Position numbers and translations under genes: made by a program
The notes under the pieces: generated by a model
What the model saw: only the letters and a program-made list of their open reading frames with translations
Told to the model about the DNA's origin: nothing
Database searches by the model: none
DNA from: CAYUNN01 sp964607015
Lineage (GTDB): Bacteria > Patescibacteriota > Minisyncoccia > Minisyncoccales > JAGGXC01
DNA length: 27,029 nucleotides
Reading direction: 5' to 3'
Assembly: GCA_964607015.1 (NCBI GenBank)
Contig: CAZSHN010000011.1
Location: 1 to 27,029, forward strand
Shown here: positions 21,522 to 27,029 of the stretch, piece after piece
Numbering within the stretch: position 1 is the first letter of the stretch
How the letters are laid out: each line of letters starts with the position of its first letter

Positions 21522-22200
21522 AAAAGGGTTAAAAATTTCGCCTAGCTCTTTGAATCTTTTTCTTGAGTGCCCTCATTGTTTTTGGCTTGAGAAAAAGATG
21601 GGAATAAGGAGACCTCCTCCTTATCCTTTTGCTTTAAATATGGCAGTAGATCATTTACTTAAGAAAGAATTTGACAAGTATCGAGCGATGAGTAAACCCC
21701 ATCCTTTGTTAACGGAAAATAATATAGATGCTGAGCTTTTCCCAGACCAGAAGTTAATAGATGAGTGGAGGGATAGCTCCAAGGGTTTACGGTATTATGA
21801 TTCTACCTTGGGTGTCACTATATTCGGAGCAATAGATGATGTTTTAAAGTTTTCTGATGATAAACTTGCTCCGCTTGATTATAAGTCAACCGGAAGCAAG
21901 ATAGCTAAAGTGTATGATAGATTCCAGATTCAAATGGACGTTTATAGTTATCTTTTAGAAAAGAATGGCTATTCAACTCCGAAAAAAGGATACCTTGCTT
22001 TTTACATCATTGATAAAAAGAACGGGTTTAGCGAGAAACTTCCTTTTCAAAAAGAATTACATGAAATTGAAACAGATTCTTCTTATGTCTCTGAATTATT
22101 TCGTAATGCAGTGTCAATATTAAAAAGAAATGATCCTCCGCCACATAGTCCAGATTGTAGCTTTGGAAAATGGTTTCAAGATGTTAAAAAATTTCAATAA
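21514..22200 (+). CDS. PD-(D/E)XK nuclease superfamily protein (RecB/Cas4-like)
   Basis: A RecB-family exonuclease-like domain occupies nearly the whole 228 residues. Motifs in order: SPSSLNLFLECPHCFWLEKK (the conserved S-x-S-x-L...C-P-x-x-F start), IFGAIDDVLKF (motif with Asp), LAPLDYKSTGS (the D-x-K catalytic pair) and FQIQMDVYSYLLE (the Q-x3-Y motif). A Cas4-type four-Cys iron-sulfur cluster is not complete: two Cys in ECPHC and one in DCSFG. I start at ATG 21514 (MSKKGLKISPS); the longer frame from 21475 only adds a Lys-rich shadow of the acidic tail gene. No CRISPR array is present. With the following two genes it may form a DNA-repair set. Confidence 0.82.
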   Translation: MSKKGLKISPSSLNLFLECPHCFWLEKKMGIRRPPPYPFALNMAVDHLLKKEFDKYRAMSKPHPLLTENNIDAELFPDQKLIDEWRDSSKGLRYYDSTLGVTIFGAIDDVLKFSDDKLAPLDYKSTGSKIAKVYDRFQIQMDVYSYLLEKNGYSTPKKGYLAFYIIDKKNGFSEKLPFQKELHEIETDSSYVSELFRNAVSILKRNDPPPHSPDCSFGKWFQDVKKFQ

Positions 22201-22216
22201 TTATTACTGAATCTTT

Positions 22217-22519
22217 ATGAAGTTTGAAATAGAAAGACCTAATAGAAATATTCTTTTTCTAGTCAGAAGAATTGGATATGTTTTATTGAATAAAAACGAG
22301 GAAGAGTTTAATTGTGTTCGATCTTTGAGCAATCAAAATTATCCTCGTTTTCATCTTTTTCTAAAAGAGGATAAAGATAAAAATGCTCTTTCTTTCCATC
22401 TCCACCTAGATCAGAAGAAAGCGTCTTACAGAGGTAGTTCTGCTCATAGTGGAGAGTATAATGGAGATATTGTAGAAAAAGAGAAAAAGAGAATACTTGA
22501 AATAATTAATAATTTTTAG
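22217..22519 (+). CDS. Conserved small hypothetical protein (100 aa)
   Basis: Function unknown. A compact beta-rich protein with IGYVLLNKNEEEFNCVRSLS, YPRFHLFLKED, LSFHLHLDQKKASY and AHSGEYNGDIVEKEKKRI. The two conserved-looking His strings (FHLFL and FHLHLDQK) and the SAHSGEYNG turn suggest a real family; I believe similar proteins occur in Parcubacteria but cannot verify it. It sits 16 bp after the nuclease and 2 bp before uvsE, so the three are one operon, and a DNA-repair role is possible by association. Confidence 0.7.
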   Translation: MKFEIERPNRNILFLVRRIGYVLLNKNEEEFNCVRSLSNQNYPRFHLFLKEDKDKNALSFHLHLDQKKASYRGSSAHSGEYNGDIVEKEKKRILEIINNF

Positions 22520-22521
22520 TT

Positions 22522-23403
22522 ATGAAAATTGGATATCCGTGTATTAATAATAGTATTGGTTGTACGGCCAATACTACTTTTAGATTAGCTTCTTATTCTC
22601 CCAAGAGACTCAAAGAGAAGGTGAGTACTAATTTGGATTGTCTAGAGAAAACATTAAAATTTAATATTGATAATAAGTTGTTATTTTTTAGAATAGGATC
22701 TTCTTTAATTCCTTTTGCTTCTCATCCTGTTTGTGATTTTAATTGGCAGGATTATTTTAAGAATGATTTTTCTAGAATAGGGGAGCTAATTAAAAAAAAT
22801 AAGATGAGGATCTCTATGCATCCTGATCAATTTACTTTAATTAATTCAATTAGAGGTGATATTTTTGAAAGAAGTAGAAGAGAATTAATTTACCATAATC
22901 AGGTTTTAGATCTTTTAGGATTGAACCAAAGTCATAAAATTCAGATTCATGTTGGAGGTGTTTACGGAGAAAAAGAGAAAAGCATTAAGAGGTTTGTCGA
23001 TCGATATCATCAGCTTCCAGAGAGAGTTAAAAAGAGATTGGTAATAGAAAATGACGAAAAGTCATATAGTTTAAAAGATTGCCTTGCCATCAACAAGAAA
23101 ACAAGGGTACCAGTATTGCTGGATGTTTTTCATCATTCTTTAAACAATAACGGAGAAAGTGTTTTAGATTGTTTTGAGAAAGTAAAGAATACTTGGAAGA
23201 AAAAAGATGGTATTCCGATGGTTGATTACAGCACTCAAGGAAAAGGAAAAAGGACTGGTTCTCATACCAATAAACTAAATGTAAAACATTTCAAAGAATT
23301 TATAAGGGAAACAAAGAATTTTGATTTTGATTTAATGCTTGAAATAAAGGATAAAGAAAAAAGTGCTTTAAAAGCTTTGAAATTATTATCTCTTATTGAT
23401 TGA
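22522..23403 (+). CDS. uvsE: UV-damage endonuclease UvsE/UvdE
   Basis: This metal-dependent endonuclease nicks DNA 5' of pyrimidine dimers and other lesions, giving an alternative to UvrABC repair. The 293 residues form the family's TIM barrel: KIGYPCINNSIGC, FFRIGSSLIPFASHP, ISMHPDQFTLINS (metal His), VLDLLGLNQSHKIQIHVGGV, LVIENDEKSY (metal Glu), VPVLLDVFHHSLNN (Asp-His-His), and MVDYSTQGKGKRTGSHTNKL with the final His. All expected ligands are present. Two bp separate it from the preceding small gene. No photolyase is visible in the window. Confidence 0.93.
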   Translation: MKIGYPCINNSIGCTANTTFRLASYSPKRLKEKVSTNLDCLEKTLKFNIDNKLLFFRIGSSLIPFASHPVCDFNWQDYFKNDFSRIGELIKKNKMRISMHPDQFTLINSIRGDIFERSRRELIYHNQVLDLLGLNQSHKIQIHVGGVYGEKEKSIKRFVDRYHQLPERVKKRLVIENDEKSYSLKDCLAINKKTRVPVLLDVFHHSLNNNGESVLDCFEKVKNTWKKKDGIPMVDYSTQGKGKRTGSHTNKLNVKHFKEFIRETKNFDFDLMLEIKDKEKSALKALKLLSLID

Positions 23404-23448
23404 CTATTATTTTTAATTAAGATAAAAAGAAAATGGAGGTTAGTTCTT

Positions 23449-23814
23449 TTGAGCAAGGAGATAAATGAAGATACGAAAAGGAGAAAAGCAATTAAAGTGT
23501 TGAATGACAACGGATGGTCAGAAGTAGAAGTTCAAAGAGAGAAGGATGCAATATTTTTAATTTTAAATTCCGAAGAAAAAGAAAACAAAGTTTTTAAGTT
23601 TTCTGCGCACCTTTTAAGAATTGCTATTTACAAGAAAGAGCGAAGATATCCTTATTCTAATATAGATACAAGGAATTTTTCACTTGATCTTGCTCGAAAC
23701 GGAAATGGAAAGGCAATTCTTTTCTTTGAATCTGAAGAGGTAATCTTGCCTTTTAAAGAATTGTACAACACTTTAAAAGACCAGCTTAGGCCGGAGGAAA
23801 CGTTAAGAAAGTAA
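23449..23814 (+). CDS. Hypothetical protein with TTG start (121 aa)
   Basis: Unrecognised soluble protein. The TTG at 23449 is fixed by GGAGGT at 23435-23440 with ideal 8-nt spacing. The N-terminal half reads SKEINEDTKRRKAIKVLNDN then GWSEVEVQREKDAIFLILNS; later KFSAHLLRIAIYKKERRYPY and NIDTRNFSLDLARNGNGKAI. The alternation of strands and one helix suggests a small alpha/beta fold. It lies 45 bp after uvsE, so it may be expressed with it, and ends at a bidirectional terminator. It is one of the five SD-led orphans. Confidence 0.65.
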   Translation: MSKEINEDTKRRKAIKVLNDNGWSEVEVQREKDAIFLILNSEEKENKVFKFSAHLLRIAIYKKERRYPYSNIDTRNFSLDLARNGNGKAILFFESEEVILPFKELYNTLKDQLRPEETLRK

Positions 23815-23816
23815 AT

Positions 23817-23855
23817 AAAAAAAGAGGCTCTAATTATTTAATTGAGCCTTTTTTA
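23817..23855. terminator. Bidirectional terminator
   Basis: A7 precedes and T6 follows an AGAGGCTC...GAGCCT stem with an A/T-rich inner region (23824-23850). It serves gene 23449 on the plus strand and the RNA at 23817-24030 on the minus strand. Confidence 0.85.
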
Positions 23856-24030
23856 TATTTAATCTATTTAATTTTATAAGGTGCTAATAAGAGGAGAAAA
23901 GGGAGAGGAGAAGAGGACTTCTAGGAGGGGATGGGATGCACTTTTTAGAAAAGTTTGGAAAAAAGAATGGACTCTTCTAAAAAACATGCCTCTTTTTCCT
24001 CTCGTATTTCTCTACTCAAGGTTCTTGAGT
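23817..24030 (-). ncRNA. Predicted structured small RNA, about 214 nt (unassigned)
   Basis: The 343-nt stretch between 23814 and 24158 holds no convincing gene (the plus-strand GTG ORF at 23881-24090 is a shadow). On the minus strand a consensus promoter (24038-24066) leads to an RNA that folds as: a 7-bp 5' hairpin (24024-24030 with 24014-24020, loop AAC); an outer helix (23992-24002 with 23890-23901, one bulged C); an apical helix of 17 bp (23971-23989 with 23938-23954, one 2-nt bulge) with a 16-nt loop; and between the helices, on the 3' side, a 36-nt unpaired C/U strand (23902-23937) with CCCCUCCU and several CUCC repeats. It ends in a 3' terminator. The layout mirrors the RNA at 18671-18857. 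Not tmRNA, SRP or RNase P by motif; a 6S-like role is not excluded. Confidence 0.7.
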
Positions 24031-24037
24031 AAGATAC

Positions 24038-24066
24038 ATAATATTCTATTAGTTTTATTTTGTCAA
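24038..24066 (-). promoter_or_regulatory. Promoter of the minus-strand RNA
   Basis: TTGACA (24061-24066), a 17-bp spacer and TATTAT (24038-24043) on the minus strand. The start at about 24030 is the base of the 5' hairpin. Confidence 0.8.
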
Positions 24067-24081
24067 GTAGTTTTCTTTTTA

Positions 24082-24110
24082 TTGACTTAATTGGTGATTA
24101 TATTTATAAT
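24082..24110 (+). promoter_or_regulatory. Promoter of the Nudix-like gene
   Basis: TTGACT (24082-24087), 17-bp spacer and TATAAT (24105-24110). Start at about 24117; the leader of about 40 nt includes AAGGAG (24146-24151) 6 nt before the GTG start. Confidence 0.8.
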
Positions 24111-24157
24111 ATCTACATATTTGAACTTTAAAAAAAGAAAAATGGAAGGAGATAAAA

Positions 24158-25111
24158 GTGGAATTAAAAAAACTTAAAGAGTATGAAAGAGAGGGAAGCT
24201 TTATTACGGTAAAGTCAACAGAGGCTTGGCTAGTTAAAAAAAATGGTCAATGGATTTTTGATGTAAAAATTGGACCTGATTCGGAAATATGCACTAACCT
24301 AAAAGAGCGAGAAGATCATTTTAGATCCTATTCCTCCGATTGGTTAAAAGAGAAGCTTGAATTGCAAAAAAGAATTAACAGAAAAGAACTTAAGATGGAA
24401 AAAATAAGAGTAGCTAATCCCGAGCATCCCTTAGAAATGGTAGGTGGGGTTGCTTGCTTAATTCTAGAGATCGAAGGCAAAGAATATTGCGTTAATTCTT
24501 TAAGAGACATCTATCCAAAAGGTTGGTTATTGCCCGGAGGAACATCAGATAATCTTTGGGAAATAAGTCATCCTAGAGATATAGCTTACAGAGAGTTGTC
24601 AGAAGAGATTGAGATAAACGGGGAAAGGGTATTTGTTGACAAAAAAGATACATCATTCTTGAAAAGGAATAATGCGGTTTTATCAGAAATTTCTTTCTTG
24701 TCTCGGATTGGACACGCCCAGCACATTATAGTAAGAGAAGAAAATAATGGTTTTGAACCGACAAAAGGAATAAAAAAAACAGAAATAGCTTCTATCACAA
24801 AGAACATAACAATAGGAATTGATTCCGAGGTTGGATCAGTTGTTGCGTGCATCTTTCCAAAAATAACTCTTCCTTACAAGTTTTCTGAGGTTACTGTTTC
24901 TGACAATGAAAAGAAAGGAGGAAGACCTCTTAACAGACCAACTAGGTTAGTTAATATTCAAGATGGAACTATCGGAGCAATCTTTATAAAAGATAAAAAT
25001 GTTCTTTTAAAGGAAAATAAGAGTATTTTTAGGAAAAATTTTGATGTCTTGAATGTAGGTTGGAGTTGCGGACTAATGAGACAGCTAAGTAACATCTCTC
25101 CTTATATCTAA
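24158..25111 (+). CDS. Nudix-like protein with GTG start (317 aa)
   Basis: The GTG start is set by AAGGAG 6 nt upstream. The central region looks like a Nudix fold: MVGGVACLILEIEGKEYCV (strand), GWLLPGGTSDN and then DIAYRELSEEIEI. The REL-x-EE core is kept, but the spacing from PGG through Glu (LWE) to REL is two residues longer than the standard box GX5EX7REUXEE, so it may be catalytically altered. The first 90 residues (EAWLVKKNGQWIFDVKIGPD, FRSYSSDWLKEKLELQKRIN) and the last 80 (GRPLNRPTRLVNIQDG) are unrecognised. Such proteins hydrolyse nucleotide-linked substrates; none can be named here. It is monocistronic with its own promoter and terminator. Confidence 0.6.
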   Translation: MELKKLKEYEREGSFITVKSTEAWLVKKNGQWIFDVKIGPDSEICTNLKEREDHFRSYSSDWLKEKLELQKRINRKELKMEKIRVANPEHPLEMVGGVACLILEIEGKEYCVNSLRDIYPKGWLLPGGTSDNLWEISHPRDIAYRELSEEIEINGERVFVDKKDTSFLKRNNAVLSEISFLSRIGHAQHIIVREENNGFEPTKGIKKTEIASITKNITIGIDSEVGSVVACIFPKITLPYKFSEVTVSDNEKKGGRPLNRPTRLVNIQDGTIGAIFIKDKNVLLKENKSIFRKNFDVLNVGWSCGLMRQLSNISPYI

Positions 25112-25112
25112 T

Positions 25113-25143
25113 ATCGGCTTTTAAACTAAGCCGATTTTTTTTA
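25113..25143 (+). terminator. Intrinsic terminator
   Basis: ATCGGCTT (25113-25120) pairs with AAGCCGAT (25128-25135), followed by T8. Confidence 0.9.
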
Positions 25144-25164
25144 TTTATGGTAAAATAAATATGC

Positions 25165-26040
25165 ATGAAAAGGAGAACAAGAATATTTTTACTACTTGTA
25201 GGGATTGTTGCTGAAATAGCTTTTATTTATTGGAGTGGCATTTTTAATGTTTATTTTGATTTAGCTAAAAAACCTGCTGCAGCAAAGGATAGGATTATTG
25301 AAATTTCCTTAAAGGAAATAAATAAAAGGATTAATGCTCCTGATCCTATCTACCTAGAAAAAGAAGTAGACAGTTCTTTATTAACCAGAGAAGGGATTAT
25401 TGATTGGACTAATTTTCATCGGAATGATCATGAATTAAATTTATTAATAGAAAGTGAAGAATTAGACAAAATTGCTGAGATGAAAATTACTGATATGTTT
25501 GAAAAACAATATTTTGCCCATGTTTCTCCAGAAGAAAAAGATATTAGCGATTTAACAAAAGAGATGGGCTATCAATTTATTATTGTTGGAGAAAATTTAG
25601 CTCGAGGAGGATTTGAAGATGATGAGAATTTAGTTCAAAGATGGATGGAAAGTCCTGGACATAGAGAGAATATTTTAAATGAAAATTACCAAGAGATAGG
25701 AGTGGCAGCCAGAAAAGGAATTTTTGAAGGAGAAGAATCTTGGTTAGCTGTTCAGGTCTTTTCTGTGCCCTTATCAGCATGTCCTGAGCCTGACCAAGAA
25801 ATTGAATATGAAACAAGTGTTTATCAGGAAAAAATAGATAATTTAGAAATAAAAATTAATTCTCTAAAAGAAGAAATTAAGTACATGTATCCCAAAAGAG
25901 GACAGGAGTACAAAGAGAAGGTTAATTATTATAATATTTTAATTGAACAGTACAATCTTCTGGTTAGCAAAGTGAAACCATTAATATCAGAGTATAATAA
26001 TGAGGTTAACCTTTTCAATGAGTGCTTGAGTGGATATTAA
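25165..26040 (+). CDS. Anchored CAP-domain (SCP-like) protein
   Basis: A 291-residue surface protein. Residues 6-30 are a signal-anchor (IFLLLVGIVAEIAFIYWSGI). Residues about 80-215 form a CAP domain: WTNFHRNDHELNLL, LDKIAEMKITDMFEKQYFAH, VGENLARGGFED, WMESPGHRENILN, YQEIGVAARKGIF and SWLAVQVFS, with the expected His/Glu set around the cleft. The C-terminal 75 residues are a coiled coil (KIDNLEIKINSLKEEIKYMY). CAP domains in bacteria are secreted and poorly understood, sometimes binding lipid or acting as proteases. TAAAAT at 25151-25156 would give a near-leaderless message. Confidence 0.87.
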   Translation: MKRRTRIFLLLVGIVAEIAFIYWSGIFNVYFDLAKKPAAAKDRIIEISLKEINKRINAPDPIYLEKEVDSSLLTREGIIDWTNFHRNDHELNLLIESEELDKIAEMKITDMFEKQYFAHVSPEEKDISDLTKEMGYQFIIVGENLARGGFEDDENLVQRWMESPGHRENILNENYQEIGVAARKGIFEGEESWLAVQVFSVPLSACPEPDQEIEYETSVYQEKIDNLEIKINSLKEEIKYMYPKRGQEYKEKVNYYNILIEQYNLLVSKVKPLISEYNNEVNLFNECLSGY

Positions 26041-26070
26041 TATTGTGCGACATTTATTAGGTAGACAGGA

Positions 26071-26107
26071 AACTGCTAGGGAAGATATGCTAGCAGTTAT
26101 TTTTTAT
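26071..26107 (+). terminator. Intrinsic terminator overlapping the Xer gene end
   Basis: AACTGCTAG (26071-26079) pairs with CTAGCAGTT (26090-26098), followed by a T-rich tract. It reaches into the stop of the convergent recombinase gene at 26097. Confidence 0.75.
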
Positions 26108-27029
26108 CTAAATTCTTACCACTATGGTATTTTCTGTGAATGTCTCTTAAACGCTTATTGGTAACATGAGTATATATTTGAGTAGTTACAATATTCTTGT
26201 GACCAAGAAATTCTTGAATAGCTCTGAGATCAACACCTTGGCTTAAAAGATCGGTTGCGTAAGAATGACGTAAAGTATGGGGTGTGGTAAAAACAGGAAC
26301 TCCTGCTATTTTAGAATATTTCTTAACGATTCTTTCTATTGAACGAGCAGTTAATCTTCTACCTGCATCTTTTCTTTTTCTGTAATTTACAAACAAAGAT
26401 TTTGAGTCGTCAGTTCTGCTTTCTAAATATTTTTTGAGCCAGGTGAGTGCTCGCTCGGAAAAATATACTGTTCGAGGAGTGTCTCCCTTACCAACTATTC
26501 CTAATTCTAAGTCTTTCTTATTTTTTATATTATTAAACTGATCCTTGTTCAAAGAAACTAATTCTGCAATTCTCAGACCAGTAGAGAACAATGTTTCTAA
26601 AATTGCTTTGTCTCTTAGTCCAATCTTCGTATTTGTGTCCGGAGCTGCTAAAAGTTTCTTTATTTGATCTAAATTAAGGAATTTTATAGTTTTCTCCTTT
26701 TTAGCGTCCTTTGGGAGGCTGATTTTATCGGATGGGATAGATTGTATATCTTTCGCTGCAAAATAGCTCAGAAGGGCTCTCAGAGCGATTAAATAGTAAT
26801 TCTGGGTTATCTTCTTAAGAGTTTTACCTTTATCATCTCGATAACGGGATAAAAATAGTCTATAGTCCCAAATATCATCAGGAGTTAGTTCGTGAGGCTT
26901 TAAATCTGTTTTATTTGTTTTTTTAAGCCATTGCTCAAATTTCCTCAAATATCTCCTGTAGTTCTTTTGAGTTTTTTCTGATAATCCTTTTTCTACCTCA
27001 CAATAATCTAAAAAATCAGGTATTTGCTT
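26097..27029 (-). CDS. xer: Tyrosine recombinase XerC/XerD-like, 5'-incomplete
   Basis: This is a site-specific recombinase that resolves chromosome dimers at dif sites. The frame stays open past the TTG at 26948 to the window edge and continues a proper N-terminal SAM-like core-binding domain (IPDFLDYCEVEKGLSEKTQK, then NYRRYLRKFEQWL), so TTG 26948 is not the start; about 310 residues are visible and the real start is probably only a few codons outside. The catalytic set is complete: Arg in TGLRIAEL, Lys in GIVGKGDTPR, HTLRH with His and Arg, His in FLGHKNIVTTQ and the Tyr nucleophile in IYTHV. Full-length relatives are about 300 aa, so it looks like a housekeeping Xer rather than an integron or phage integrase. 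No dif site was identified in the window. Confidence 0.92.
   Translation of the reverse strand, partial: KQIPDFLDYCEVEKGLSEKTQKNYRRYLRKFEQWLKKTNKTDLKPHELTPDDIWDYRLFLSRYRDDKGKTLKKITQNYYLIALRALLSYFAAKDIQSIPSDKISLPKDAKKEKTIKFLNLDQIKKLLAAPDTNTKIGLRDKAILETLFSTGLRIAELVSLNKDQFNNIKNKKDLELGIVGKGDTPRTVYFSERALTWLKKYLESRTDDSKSLFVNYRKRKDAGRRLTARSIERIVKKYSKIAGVPVFTTPHTLRHSYATDLLSQGVDLRAIQEFLGHKNIVTTQIYTHVTNKRLRDIHRKYHSGKNLDKK

Noticed and set aside
21514..22200. CRISPR-associated Cas4
   Set aside because: The four-Cys cluster is incomplete, there is no repeat array and no other cas gene in the window.
23881..24090. 69-codon plus-strand ORF with GTG start
   Set aside because: Its purine-rich sequence is antisense to the C/U-rich predicted RNA, no SD precedes it, and it crosses the hairpins and the minus-strand promoter. 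It is better explained as a shadow.
26946..26948. TTG as start of the Xer recombinase
   Set aside because: The frame continues upstream to the window edge and encodes the normal N-terminal core-binding domain.

Overview
This is an AT-rich, gene-dense bacterial window read with the standard code (TGA is a stop, for example in hrcA, idi and uvsE). Short genes, unusually short family members (HrcA 240 aa, LepA 554 aa), archaeal-looking versions of housekeeping enzymes (MtaB, UppS, PGI/PMI) and many small orphan membrane proteins suggest a Candidate Phyla Radiation bacterium, most likely Parcubacteria-like. This is an inference from gene style, not from a marker phylogeny. Three runs of exactly 100 N are scaffold gaps, and they interrupt hsp20, ctpA and an L,D-transpeptidase/D,D-carboxypeptidase fusion.

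Layout. 1-530: an unrecognised ORF. 590-5580: the heat-shock cluster hrcA-grpE-DUF3467-hsp20-dnaK-dnaJ, with a CIRCE-like operator inside the hrcA promoter. 5645-9010: a FIST-domain sensor protein, isopentenyl-diphosphate isomerase, tRNA-Lys(UUU) and, directly after it, the methylthiotransferase MtaB, whose known substrate is that tRNA. 9050-13380: a CtpA-type protease, ribosomal protein L9, CTP synthase, L27 (minus strand), a possible small membrane protein and undecaprenyl diphosphate synthase. 13434-18611: cell-wall and secreted proteins, a small orphan, LepA (EF4), a bifunctional PGI/PMI (minus) and a small anchored protein. 18612-21520: glycerate 2-kinase, small orphans and two predicted non-coding RNAs. 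21514-23403: a PD-(D/E)XK nuclease, a conserved small protein and the UV-damage endonuclease UvsE. 23449-27029: an orphan, a third predicted RNA, a Nudix-like protein, a CAP-domain protein and a tyrosine recombinase that runs off the right edge.

The most unusual content is in the gaps between genes. Three intergenic regions each carry a near-consensus sigma-70 promoter, a foldable transcript of about 110-215 nt and an intrinsic terminator, but no credible ORF. Two of them, on the minus strand at about 18671-18857 and 23817-24030, share a design: a short 5' hairpin, a long rod-like hairpin, and a C/U-rich stretch predicted to be unpaired that looks like an anti-Shine-Dalgarno sequence. Most genes here start close to their promoter with no Shine-Dalgarno sequence, whereas five orphan genes (15169, 20322, 20960, 23449, 24158) have strong GGAGG-type sites, three of them with TTG or GTG starts. 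The RNA at 18671-18857 exposes CUCACCAC, a perfect 8-nt complement of the ribosome-binding site of gene 20322. I propose, as a hypothesis, that C-rich small RNAs control a minority set of SD-led genes in a genome where SD-led genes are uncommon.
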